A DNA stretch of 42,804 nt from CAZUNB01 sp964622235 (lineage in GTDB: Bacteria > Patescibacteriota > Saccharimonadia > Saccharimonadales > JAGPDM01): the NCBI GenBank assembly GCA_964622235.1, contig CAZUNB010000006.1, positions 1 to 42,804 on the forward strand, given 5' to 3'. Below are positions 1 through 7,158 of this stretch, one piece after another. The translations under genes and the position numbers were made by a program. The notes beneath the pieces are model-generated. The model did no database searches and was not told where the DNA came from. It was given only the letters and a program-made list of their open reading frames with translations. Numbering within the stretch: position 1 is the first letter of the stretch; every line of letters begins with the position of its first letter.

Positions 1-1
1 G

Positions 2-613
2 TTGTTTGCGGAAATTCTTAAAGAAAAGCCGGTTAGTTGGGAGGGAACTGTTTGCGCGTCACTTGATAAGGCCGATATCTTTCCAAAAACTGAATCGGGT
101 CGTATTCACACCTCGATTGGTGTTGGTGGCTCGCCGCAATCAGTTATCAGAGCTGCCAAGTACGGCTTTCCGCTGATGCTGGCAGTGATCGGTGGCTCAC
201 CAGAGCGATTCGTGCCATATGTTCAGCTTTACCAACAAGCTACGGCGGAGGCTAAAACTAATGGTGATGAAATCGGCATACACTCACCTGGTTTTATTGC
301 TGATACAGACGAAGAAGCTCGTGAAATTGCTTGGCCGGCGCATAAAACTAACTTTGATCGGATTGGTAGTACGCGTGGCTGGCCACCGATGAAACGACAA
401 CATTTTGACGAAGAGATAGAAAGCGGCTCACTTTATATCGGTTCTCCAGAAACCGTATCCCAAAAGATGGCAAAGACGATAAAGACTCTGGGTGCTAATC
501 GATTCGATCTTGTTTATGGTGGTGGCCCGATGCCTGCCAGTGCGCGTCTGCACATGATTGAACTTTATGGCAAGCAAGTGATTCCCTGTATTCGAGAGTT
601 GCTTAATGAATAG
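2..613 (+). CDS. LLM-class flavin-dependent oxidoreductase, 5' partial
   Basis: This is the C-terminal part (about 203 residues) of a luciferase-like monooxygenase-fold oxidoreductase; the family is usually about 330-350 residues, so roughly the first 130-150 lie outside the window. Visible family features are the GVGGSPQSVIRAAKYGFPLML stretch, in which a flavin-site loop is followed by a hydrophobic strand, the IADTDEEAREIAWP segment typical of the helix before the insertion, and YIGSPETVSQKM, the usual 'GSPE-V' motif near the end. Such enzymes use FMN or F420 to oxidise or reduce small organic substrates; the substrate cannot be read from sequence. The gene overlaps the next one by 8 bases, so the two are translationally coupled, and that neighbour resembles F420-dependent NADP reductases, which makes a shared flavin or deazaflavin cofactor possible but unproven. 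Confidence 0.85.
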   Translation: MFAEILKEKPVSWEGTVCASLDKADIFPKTESGRIHTSIGVGGSPQSVIRAAKYGFPLMLAVIGGSPERFVPYVQLYQQATAEAKTNGDEIGIHSPGFIADTDEEAREIAWPAHKTNFDRIGSTRGWPPMKRQHFDEEIESGSLYIGSPETVSQKMAKTIKTLGANRFDLVYGGGPMPASARLHMIELYGKQVIPCIRELLNE

Positions 614-1244
614 TGCAAAGCCGACACTTGGAATACTAGGAGCTGGTAAGCTCGGCACAGTCTTAGCGCAACTTGCTATCAAGGCTGGTTATACCGTCTA
701 TATCGCTGGGTCTGGTGATCCTGAAAAGATAGCCCTTAGTATAAAAGTGATTACCCCTGGTGCAACTCCTGTCTGGGCGAGTGAAGCCATCTCCTGGTCG
801 GATATCGTTATATTAGCACTTCCGCTCGGCAAATATCGTAGTCTGTCGGCTGAAAATCTAAAAGGTAAACTAGTAATAGATTCGATGAACTATTGGTGGG
901 AAGTTGATGGCAAAATGCCAGAGTTAGATAATGCTAATTCTTCGAGCGAAATGGTGCAGTTATTTTTGAACAAATCTCGAATTGTTAAGGCGATTAGTCA
1001 TGTTGGTTATCATCACTTGTTTGATAATGCTCGAGCTAAAGGCGCTGACGATCGGAAAGCGATTGCTATTGCCGGAGATAACGATGCGGACAATAATATC
1101 GTATCAAATCTTGTTGATGATCTTGGTTTTGACCCAGTAATAATTGGCAAGCTCTCATCGAATAAGTTATTAGAACCCGAAGGTTCATTGTTTGGAGTTA
1201 GCGTAGGTAAGTCCAAATTATTACGAATTATCAATAAAAACTAG
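606..1244 (+). CDS. F420-dependent NADP oxidoreductase-like Rossmann protein
   Basis: A 212-residue protein beginning with a Rossmann dinucleotide loop (GILGAGKLGTVLAQLA, residues about 8-23). It fits the NADP oxidoreductase coenzyme-F420-dependent family (COG2085). The internal WSDIVILALPLGKY segment and the C-terminal AIAGDNDADN and KLLEPEGSLFG stretches match the second half of that fold, where a GD motif and a conserved EP precede the final helix. Known members transfer hydride between NADPH and F420 or act on other small carbonyl substrates. It starts inside the end of the luciferase-like gene (8-base overlap), indicating one operon. No F420 biosynthesis gene is visible here, so the cofactor is uncertain; plain NAD(P) use is equally possible. 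Confidence 0.75.
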   Translation: MNSAKPTLGILGAGKLGTVLAQLAIKAGYTVYIAGSGDPEKIALSIKVITPGATPVWASEAISWSDIVILALPLGKYRSLSAENLKGKLVIDSMNYWWEVDGKMPELDNANSSSEMVQLFLNKSRIVKAISHVGYHHLFDNARAKGADDRKAIAIAGDNDADNNIVSNLVDDLGFDPVIIGKLSSNKLLEPEGSLFGVSVGKSKLLRIINKN

Positions 1245-1365
1245 CTGTAAAATATTTAAACCTGTGTAAAATCATAAGCGACTGGTACAACACAATCCGC
1301 CAAGTCAGAACTATTTACGTTTAATGTTACGACTTATGTTTTCATAAATCTCTGCTCCCGTTTGT

Positions 1366-1371
1366 TATAAT
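1366..1371 (+). promoter_or_regulatory. Extended -10 box abutting the kinase start
   Basis: TATAAT preceded by TGT (extended -10) and followed by only 6 bases before the ATG at 1378. Transcription would begin at or next to the start codon, so the mRNA would be leaderless. No good -35 hexamer is seen. Confidence 0.6.
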
Positions 1372-1377
1372 AACTAC

Positions 1378-2010
1378 ATGATTTACCTTATTGGCGGTCC
1401 ACCAAAATGCGGCAAAACCACTTTAGCTAAAAAGCTTTCATTAAATTCAAAAATCCCTTGGGTGTCAGCTGATACAATTCAAAATGTAATAAAGCCGTAT
1501 GTTGATGGGAGCGATTTTAATTCAATTTTTCCATTTAGCTCTGCGAATTTTTCCAGTAATGATGAAAAATACAACTTACTTTCAACTGATGAGATAATCA
1601 AATCCTATAGAGCACAGGCAAAATCAATGTTTGCTGCAATTGAGGCTTTTGTGCTATCTGAAATCACAGAAGGAAATGATTACATTGTAGAGGGTTACCA
1701 TTTAGAGCCTCAATATATTGATACACTGACACAATCACATCCTGGTAAAGTGAAGGGTATAGTATTAGCTAAATTTAATGAGTCCGCCTTCATTGATTCA
1801 ATCACCAAGAGTACGACGGAAAATGACTGGATATTGTCAAAAACTACTGATGAAAACACATATATAAAAATTGCAAAAATGGTTTCCGTATATAGTCACA
1901 TTTATGAAGTTGAATCTAAGAGGTATGGTATTAAATTGATGAGAATGGACAATGATTTTGAGAAGAGTTTACATGAAGCCGTTGGGAGACTGGCTGACCT
2001 GCAGGAGTAG
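1378..2010 (+). CDS. P-loop NTPase, small-molecule kinase-like
   Basis: A 210-residue protein with a Walker A loop right at its N terminus (GGPPKCGKTT, residues 6-15) followed by a helix and ISADT-like strand (WVSADTIQNVIKPY). It resembles the AAA/zeta-toxin-like and 2-phosphoglycerate-kinase-like P-loop kinases, which phosphorylate small metabolites or nucleotide sugars. A hydrophobic YIVEGYHLEP segment corresponds to the second strand where the substrate is bound. There is no antitoxin-like partner upstream, so a toxin role is not supported. It has its own promoter with almost no 5' leader and is followed by a 178-base gap holding no gene, so it appears to be a single-gene unit. The substrate is unknown. 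Confidence 0.65.
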   Translation: MIYLIGGPPKCGKTTLAKKLSLNSKIPWVSADTIQNVIKPYVDGSDFNSIFPFSSANFSSNDEKYNLLSTDEIIKSYRAQAKSMFAAIEAFVLSEITEGNDYIVEGYHLEPQYIDTLTQSHPGKVKGIVLAKFNESAFIDSITKSTTENDWILSKTTDENTYIKIAKMVSVYSHIYEVESKRYGIKLMRMDNDFEKSLHEAVGRLADLQE

Positions 2011-2176
2011 TAAACCAGTGAGTTGTTTAGGAAGTAAAAACTGAGGAAGGCAAAGCAGGTATTGTCTACAGAACTATTTATTCATTCGTAAGACTTATAG
2101 TGAACTCTATTAGACGAAGCCCAAATTACTTCTTTCGAGTCAACGCTCCAATCTTACACAACTTCGAACTTTGTGA

Positions 2177-2182
2177 GATAAT
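2177..2182 (+). promoter_or_regulatory. -10 box before HAD gene
   Basis: GATAAT preceded by TGA, 6 bases before the ATG at 2189. It shows the same near-leaderless layout as the gene at 1378. The rest of the 2011-2188 interval holds no ORF or hairpin that I can support. Confidence 0.45.
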
Positions 2183-2188
2183 GTTTTT

Positions 2189-2827
2189 ATGATGATAAAT
2201 CACATATGGTTTGATTTTAGTGAAACTATTGGAACCATAAACAGAGAAAGGCACACTAAGCTCAAATATTCTGAGTATGCTGGTGTTGTAGGTCGCCAAG
2301 TCTCGGATGAATTAAAACTGGAGTTTGATAGTTTGTATGAAAAACATCATCACAGTACTAGTGATATTTTCTATAAGCTTGGTAAGTCGTCTGACTGGTG
2401 GTCAAGTAGGATTGCTACGATTCCGCCAAGCGAACTTTATAAATTAGCTGATAATAATGTTCCTGAAGTTCTAGTAAAGCTAGGTGAAATACTGCCTATT
2501 TCAATTTTTTCTAACCTCGATTTAAAAAGTGTTCTTCCTGTGCTGAACATCGATAGTTCGCTATTCACTCATATCCTAAGCGCTGGAATGGTAAAGAAAC
2601 CCAAGCCTGCAATTGACGGGTTCAGTAAAATCATAGAGCTTAGTAATTTAGCTGCAGAAGAAATATTATACATTGGTGATAAAGTTCAAAAGGATATTAT
2701 TCCAGCCAAGAAAACTGGCCTCAAGGCAGGAATAATTTTTGATAAGTCCAAAGAAGCAGATTATTCATTTGGCTCATTTGATGAAATACTTGATTTCATA
2801 AAATTAGAAACTGAACAGTCATTATAA
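2189..2827 (+). CDS. HAD-superfamily hydrolase with atypical motif I
   Basis: A 212-residue haloacid-dehalogenase-fold protein. Motif I is WFDFSETIG rather than DxDGT: the nucleophile Asp is kept but the +2 acid/base Asp is Ser. Motif II is seen as PISIFSN, the motif III lysine in MVKKPKPAI, and motif IV as YIGDKVQKDI, followed by PAKKTGLKAG, the typical cap-closing segment. Loss of the second Asp is known in dehalogenases and phosphonatases, so a plain phosphatase activity should not be assumed. The gene lies 6 bases before a second HAD gene of a different subfamily, which suggests co-transcription. Substrate unknown. Confidence 0.75.
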   Translation: MMINHIWFDFSETIGTINRERHTKLKYSEYAGVVGRQVSDELKLEFDSLYEKHHHSTSDIFYKLGKSSDWWSSRIATIPPSELYKLADNNVPEVLVKLGEILPISIFSNLDLKSVLPVLNIDSSLFTHILSAGMVKKPKPAIDGFSKIIELSNLAAEEILYIGDKVQKDIIPAKKTGLKAGIIFDKSKEADYSFGSFDEILDFIKLETEQSL

Positions 2828-2833
2828 TTCATC

Positions 2834-3475
2834 ATGAAGATAAAAGCGTTATTATCTGATCTCGACGGCACGTTGGTAACCCGAGACACTAGCACCGAAC
2901 TGCTTGAGCTGGTAGGTAAACGCAATGAGGGTGAAAGATTATTCAGCGAATATCAAGAACAACGAAATAGTGGCTATGATGGGCTTATTAAAAGAATTAA
3001 TATGCTAAAAGGATTAGATTTATCGCTTATTGAGGTAACTATAAGGAAAAACCTAGCCATGGCTGAAGGGACTAAAGAGCTATTTAAGTATTGTAAAGCC
3101 AATGGGATTATCACAATAATTGCCTCCGGCAGCATAGAGCCTATTTTAGAGATATACAAACAAGAGCTTTCTGCGGACTTCATTGTTGGATCAAAGCCAC
3201 ATATTAAAGCAGGAAGAATTGACAGTATTTCGCGAGCTGACTACCCTCCAGAAAATGAGCATTTTAAGGTTGTAGGTATTATGAAAATTCTTAAAGAATT
3301 GGGAATTAACAAAGAGGAGTGTGTCGCTTTTGGTGATAGTCGAGCAGATATACCGATGTTTCGACTTGCAAAGCTGCGGATAGCAACAAATCCAAAGGGT
3401 GGGATTGAAAAGCATTCAGATTTTACGGTGGGCAGCCCTTTCGACGTCATCGGACTAATGAAAAATTACGAGTAG
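2834..3475 (+). CDS. HAD-IB family phosphatase (SerB-like)
   Basis: A 213-residue HAD phosphatase with a complete catalytic set: DLDGTL (motif I, residues about 9-14), ASGS (motif II), a motif III lysine in EHFKVVGIMK, and GDSRADIPMF (motif IV). The ordering and spacing match subclass IB phosphatases such as phosphoserine phosphatase. SerB itself acts in serine synthesis, but related enzymes dephosphorylate other phosphomonoesters, so the substrate is open. It is 6 bases downstream of another HAD gene and converges on the minus-strand tRNA-Arg that follows. Confidence 0.8.
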   Translation: MKIKALLSDLDGTLVTRDTSTELLELVGKRNEGERLFSEYQEQRNSGYDGLIKRINMLKGLDLSLIEVTIRKNLAMAEGTKELFKYCKANGIITIIASGSIEPILEIYKQELSADFIVGSKPHIKAGRIDSISRADYPPENEHFKVVGIMKILKELGINKEECVAFGDSRADIPMFRLAKLRIATNPKGGIEKHSDFTVGSPFDVIGLMKNYE

Positions 3476-3568
3476 CGTGCACAGTTTTATTTTTTATAAC
3501 CCGAATAAAAGCATACGAAGTAAACTGAAAACCATGTATAAAGATTATCTGTCGATAACGCTTATGCT

Positions 3569-3645
3569 TGGTACACCGAGAGGGATTCGAACCCCCGGCC
3601 TCCTGATCCGAAGTCAGGCGCTCTATCCAGCTGAGCTATCGGTGC
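3569..3645 (-). tRNA. tRNA-Arg (anticodon TCG)
   Basis: Read on the minus strand this 77-base element folds as a full cloverleaf: a 7-bp acceptor stem with a G1-U72 wobble, a D arm with the AGCTCAG core, an anticodon stem CCTGA/TCAGG with loop CTTCGGA giving anticodon TCG, a T arm GGGGGTTCGAATCCC, discriminator A and an encoded CCA. The overlapping plus-strand ORF 3477-3674 is only the reading of this tRNA's complement. Confidence 0.95.
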
Positions 3646-3656
3646 GTAGTCTTGTT

Positions 3657-3662
3657 ATTATA
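3657..3662 (-). promoter_or_regulatory. -10 box of tRNA-Arg
   Basis: On the minus strand TATAAT lies 11 bases upstream of the mature 5' end of tRNA-Arg, the right place for its promoter. Confidence 0.55.
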
Positions 3663-3713
3663 CCAACTTACTAGTATGCCTGTATAGAGCTGTTTCGGTC
3701 GACAATAATCCGT

Positions 3714-3719
3714 TACAAT
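3714..3719 (+). promoter_or_regulatory. -10 box before Nudix gene
   Basis: TACAAT, 7 bases before the ATG at 3727; a leaderless or near-leaderless start is implied. Confidence 0.45.
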
Positions 3720-3726
3720 TAACAAT

Positions 3727-4314
3727 ATGACAAAGCCATTACCGAAAAACGCCAAATTGGTACCGAAGGAAGCAAAGAAAGTTTTTTCCGGTGAAATTTT
3801 TGATACTTATCAGTGGCTGCAGAAGATGTACGATGACAGCACTGTTACATTTGAAATGCTCAAGCGGGCTGATACTGTACTGATGCTTGGTGTACTGAAT
3901 GATGAGAAGGTTTTACTGCTTGAACAAGAGCAACCCGACAGGCCTAAGCACTGGACAATTCCAGCTGGACGAGTTGATCAAGATGAAGATATTCTGACAG
4001 CAGCAAAGCGTGAAATGCGGGAAGAGACAGGCTATGACTTTGCTGACTGGAGATTGGTCTACGTCGAGCAGGCGCACACTAAAATTGAATGGTTCAGTTA
4101 TTTGTTCGTTGCTACAAACCCAGTTGAAAAAGGCGAACAATCGTTGGATGCTGGCGAGAAAATATCGGTCTATGAAGTTGAGTATAAGGCCTTAGTAGAA
4201 CTGGTTCGTGATGGGTCAATTAATTGGGCTGGTGCTATTTCTCGAGCGCTTCTTAACGGTCAAGACCAACTTTCTGATATACTGACTCTTTCGGATATAA
4301 CAACAAATGCGTGA
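3727..4314 (+). CDS. Nudix hydrolase, ADP-ribose pyrophosphatase-like
   Basis: A 195-residue Nudix protein. The Nudix box runs from GRVDQDEDI to REMREETGY, with G, E and the REXXEE metal-binding core correctly spaced. An N-terminal beta strand region (VFSGEIFDTYQW) and the LLLEQEQPDRPKHWTIPAG segment before the box match the ADP-ribose/NDP-sugar pyrophosphatase group (NudF-like), which hydrolyses ADP-ribose to AMP and ribose 5-phosphate. The C-terminal AGEKISVYEV stretch fits the usual loop carrying the catalytic glutamate. It overlaps folD by 8 bases, so the two are expressed together. The exact nucleoside diphosphate substrate cannot be read. Confidence 0.85.
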   Translation: MTKPLPKNAKLVPKEAKKVFSGEIFDTYQWLQKMYDDSTVTFEMLKRADTVLMLGVLNDEKVLLLEQEQPDRPKHWTIPAGRVDQDEDILTAAKREMREETGYDFADWRLVYVEQAHTKIEWFSYLFVATNPVEKGEQSLDAGEKISVYEVEYKALVELVRDGSINWAGAISRALLNGQDQLSDILTLSDITTNA

Positions 4315-5113
4315 ATTAAATGGCAAAGTACTGGCTGAATATATAAAAGAGCGTCAAGCAAAGCAAGCGGGACTGTTGATTGCGCGCGGTGTCGAACCAA
4401 AACTTGTAATAATTCAAGCTAAAGATGACGCAGTGATTGATTCCTACGTTAAGATGAAGCGACGCTACGGAAAAGACATCGGAGTAATGGCGGAAATTCG
4501 AAAAATTGATCAATCTAAGCTCATCGAAACAATCGAAGATGCTAATCAAGATGATAATGTTCATGGGCTAATCGTTCAGCTACCGTTGACCGACAATTCG
4601 CAAGCTGATGAGGCGGTGCGTTTTGTAAATCCAAAAAAAGACGTTGATGGTTTGAGTGAAAAACCTGATTTTGAGCCTGCTACCGCTACTGCAATACTAT
4701 GGTTATTAGCAGGATACAATGTTGATTTGGTTGGTAAGAAAATTGCGATTATTGGTCAAGGAAGATTAGTCGGTGAACCTTTGAGTCGTATGCTCGAAAG
4801 CAGTGGCCATGAAGTTGTGAAAATAGATGAATACACTAAAAATGCCTCAGAAAAAGTACGAGAGTGTGACGTTATTGTTACAGCAACTGGTGTGCCAAGA
4901 TTAGTAAAGTCTGATTGGATAAAAGAGGGCGCTGTGGTTGTCGATGCAGGTACCGCTAGCGAGGGTGCATTTGTTGTTGGTGATGTTGATGATGCGGTTC
5001 GTGAGCGAGATGATTTAAAAGGGATTACCCCACTCAAAGGTGGTGTTGGACCGCTAACAGTTTGCGCTTTGTTCGAGCACACGTTGATTGCGGCTGAAAA
5101 CCTCACGCATTAA
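4307..5113 (+). CDS. folD: Methylenetetrahydrofolate dehydrogenase/cyclohydrolase FolD
   Basis: A 268-residue protein of the FolD family, which interconverts 5,10-methylene-, methenyl- and 10-formyl-tetrahydrofolate in the cytosol, supplying one-carbon units for purines and formyl-Met-tRNA. Visible landmarks are the catalytic lysine in SYVKMKRR, the HGLIVQLPL strand, the active-site Asp in DVDGL, the NADP loop GQGRLVGEPLS and the C-terminal ITPLKGGVGPLT signature. The usual PCTPxG motif is changed to PATATA, so the cysteine of that motif is missing; this residue is not the main catalytic base, so activity is still likely. It overlaps the Nudix gene by 8 bases. Confidence 0.9.
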   Translation: MRELNGKVLAEYIKERQAKQAGLLIARGVEPKLVIIQAKDDAVIDSYVKMKRRYGKDIGVMAEIRKIDQSKLIETIEDANQDDNVHGLIVQLPLTDNSQADEAVRFVNPKKDVDGLSEKPDFEPATATAILWLLAGYNVDLVGKKIAIIGQGRLVGEPLSRMLESSGHEVVKIDEYTKNASEKVRECDVIVTATGVPRLVKSDWIKEGAVVVDAGTASEGAFVVGDVDDAVRERDDLKGITPLKGGVGPLTVCALFEHTLIAAENLTH

Positions 5114-5120
5114 TATGCGC

Positions 5121-5126
5121 TATACT
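5121..5126 (+). promoter_or_regulatory. -10 box before Mur ligase gene
   Basis: TATACT, 10 bases before the ATG at 5137, starting 8 bases after the folD stop. This would give the cell-wall cluster its own near-leaderless transcript. Confidence 0.5.
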
Positions 5127-5136
5127 GGAGATTGTA

Positions 5137-6408
5137 ATGATAAGTAAAATAAAAAAAAGAATATATTTTTTGGTGGCAGGATATTTTTGGTTGTGGGCCG
5201 CTGCAGTTCTTGATCGTTGGCAGCCTGAAATCATCGTTGTTACCGGTAGTAATGGCAAAACAACACTTTTAAATCTACTAGAATCGCAGCTTAAAGAAGA
5301 TGCTAGGTACACACATAAGGCTAATAGTGCTTTTGGAATTGCTTTTAATATCTTGGGGCTTGAACGAAAAAATCTACAACCAAGCGAATGGTTTATGTTG
5401 TTTCTGAAAGCACCAATTGCTGCGTTTACTCACACACCGAAACAAAAAATATACATAGTCGAAGCTGATGCTGATAGACCTCGTGAAGCCAGTTTTATTG
5501 CCAAAAAATTGAGACCTGACATAACTCTTTGGGTTAGTAGTGATAGAACTCACAGCATGAATTATGACAAGCTCGTAGTTAGAGGCGGCGCCGCCTCGGT
5601 TGATGAGGCAATAGCTCAGGAATTCTCACAGTTTGCTAGAAACACAACTGAGCTGGTATTGGTTAAAGACCAACCATCGATGCTCGAGCAACTTAAAGAA
5701 ATTGAAGCGGCAGTTAAGCCAGTATCTATGGATTCACTAAAATCATATAAACTCTTAAAACAATCAACTGAATATACTACGAAAAAAGGTAACAAATATA
5801 CTGTTCCGGCTATTCTTCCGGAAGTCGCCTTTATGCAAGTTGCTATGTCGCACATGCTCATGAAGTACCTCAAGCATAATTTTGATCCCAGTTTTAGCGG
5901 CTATATGCAGCCTCCCGGCAGAAGTTCAGTCTTTAGCGGGGTAAAGAATAGTATCTTATTTGATAGTTCATATAATAGTAACTTAGCTAGTGTAACAGAG
6001 GTTATTAAAACTTTTGCTCTTTATCCTGGTAAAGTAAAATGGTTAATAATAGGCGATATGATTGAACAGGGAAATAGCGAAGCAGAAGAGCATAAAAAGC
6101 TTGCTAAGGTAATTTCAAAATTAGAATTTGACCGTATTATTTTCGTTGGTCCACGTGTTGGTCGTTATACTAAGCCCGCTCTTCTTAAACTAAGAACAGA
6201 TATTATCCAAGCCGCATTTGATCAGCCAAAACAGGCGCTTGATTATATTAAGCAAGAGATTGAAGGCGACGAAGTGTTATTTTTTAAGGGTGCGCGTTGG
6301 CTCGAGGGAATTATCGCCAATTTACTAGAAGATCCGTCAGATCGCGATAAACTATGTCGTCGAGAAGAAAAGTACCAAGAATATCGTGAGGTGCAAAAGG
6401 TAGGTTAG
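5137..6408 (+). CDS. Mur ligase family protein, MurF-like, no N-terminal domain
   Basis: A 423-residue Mur ligase. The ATP loop GSNGKTT is at about residue 35, whereas MurC-F enzymes carry about 80-100 residues (the UDP-sugar-binding domain) before it. In its place is a basic start and a hydrophobic helix (IYFLVAGYFWLWAAAV, residues 10-25), suggesting membrane association. The centre (YIVEADADRPREASFIAKKL) and C-terminal domain (LFDSSYNSN, then IIGDMIEQGNSEAEEH) match MurF's ExG, DSYNANP and GDMxELG-S-H motifs. The same architecture, lacking the UDP-binding domain, is seen in MurT of the lipid II amidating complex, but MurT's cysteine zinc ribbon and its GatD partner are not present. It most likely ligates an amino acid or amine to a cell-wall peptide or similar carboxylate by ATP activation. 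Confidence 0.8.
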   Translation: MISKIKKRIYFLVAGYFWLWAAAVLDRWQPEIIVVTGSNGKTTLLNLLESQLKEDARYTHKANSAFGIAFNILGLERKNLQPSEWFMLFLKAPIAAFTHTPKQKIYIVEADADRPREASFIAKKLRPDITLWVSSDRTHSMNYDKLVVRGGAASVDEAIAQEFSQFARNTTELVLVKDQPSMLEQLKEIEAAVKPVSMDSLKSYKLLKQSTEYTTKKGNKYTVPAILPEVAFMQVAMSHMLMKYLKHNFDPSFSGYMQPPGRSSVFSGVKNSILFDSSYNSNLASVTEVIKTFALYPGKVKWLIIGDMIEQGNSEAEEHKKLAKVISKLEFDRIIFVGPRVGRYTKPALLKLRTDIIQAAFDQPKQALDYIKQEIEGDEVLFFKGARWLEGIIANLLEDPSDRDKLCRREEKYQEYREVQKVG

Positions 6409-6462
6409 ATGCTACTTTTTATTAGGTAGTTAACTGATAAAGCCATTGCTAAGCTAATAGGT

Positions 6463-6468
6463 TATAAT
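6463..6468 (+). promoter_or_regulatory. -10 box before alpha/beta hydrolase gene
   Basis: TATAAT ending 9 bases before the ATG at 6478, in the 69-base space after the Mur ligase gene. Confidence 0.5.
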
Positions 6469-6477
6469 GGATTAGTT

Positions 6478-7155
6478 ATGAAAAAGATATATGCACTTCA
6501 TGGTTGGAGCTATAGCACTGATAAATGGGAGTCGTTATTGAACGAGATGGCTTCTCGCAATGTTGATATTGAAATTATTAAGATTCCTGGCTTGACCGCT
6601 CCACTTAAGAAGGTTTGGAATATTGACGACTATCTGACTTGGCTTGATGAAATTTTACCTAAAGAAGATGTCACTCTGCTTGGCCATAGCAACGGAGGCC
6701 GCTTGGCACTTAATTTTGCCTGGGTCTATCCTGATCGAGTCAAAAAATTGATATTAATCGACAGTGCAGGCGTGCCTGACAGAGGGCTTGCCAGAGCAAA
6801 ACGAATTGTCTTTAAAGTTGTCGCAAAAGTAGGAAAAAGGGTTGTTGAATCGCCATTAGCCAAGAAGTCGTTATATAAACTTGCTCGCGTCCATGATTAT
6901 AATGATGCTTCGGAGATGATGAAAAAGGTGATGACTAATATGTTGGTAAGTGATCGTAGCTTAGATCTTAGTGAGATTAAAACACCAACCCAAATTATTT
7001 GGGGAGCAGATGACAGTATAACACCACTACGAGATGGTGTTCATATGAAGCACGAACTTGAAAATGCACGATTCTCAGTCGTAGAAGGCGCTCGTCATAG
7101 TCCACACTTTACGCATGTTCATCAAGTTGCTGATTTAATTTTTGAGGCTTTGTAG
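6478..7155 (+). CDS. Alpha/beta hydrolase
   Basis: A 225-residue alpha/beta-hydrolase-fold protein. The oxyanion segment is HGWSYSTDKW near the N terminus, the nucleophile elbow is LLGHSNGGRLA (Ser at about residue 73), the acid is the Asp in IWGADDSITP and the base is the His in EGARHSPHF, so the whole triad is present. There is no signal peptide, so it acts in the cytosol. It has its own promoter but sits 3 bases before the next gene, between a Mur ligase and an aminotransferase plus FemAB pair, which suggests a role in handling a cell-wall precursor or its amino-acid/lipid ester. The substrate is unknown. Confidence 0.8.
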   Translation: MKKIYALHGWSYSTDKWESLLNEMASRNVDIEIIKIPGLTAPLKKVWNIDDYLTWLDEILPKEDVTLLGHSNGGRLALNFAWVYPDRVKKLILIDSAGVPDRGLARAKRIVFKVVAKVGKRVVESPLAKKSLYKLARVHDYNDASEMMKKVMTNMLVSDRSLDLSEIKTPTQIIWGADDSITPLRDGVHMKHELENARFSVVEGARHSPHFTHVHQVADLIFEAL

Positions 7156-7158
7156 TCG

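Noticed and set aside
1378..2010. Zeta-type toxin of a toxin-antitoxin pair
   Set aside because: The P-loop resembles that group, but there is no small upstream antitoxin gene and the substrate-site motifs are not recognisable.
3477..3674. Plus-strand ORF of 65 codons with RGIRTPGLLIRSQALYPAE-like reading
   Set aside because: It is the reading of the complement of tRNA-Arg and has no independent support.
4307..5113. FolD as an inactive relative because the PCTP motif is changed
   Set aside because: The catalytic Lys, Gln and Asp and the NADP loop are intact, and the missing Cys is not essential, so it is kept as FolD.
6409..6477. Terminator after the Mur ligase gene (CTAC...GTAG with a T run)
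   Set aside because: The stem is only 4 bp with a 10-base loop and the T run lies in the loop, so it is too weak to call.
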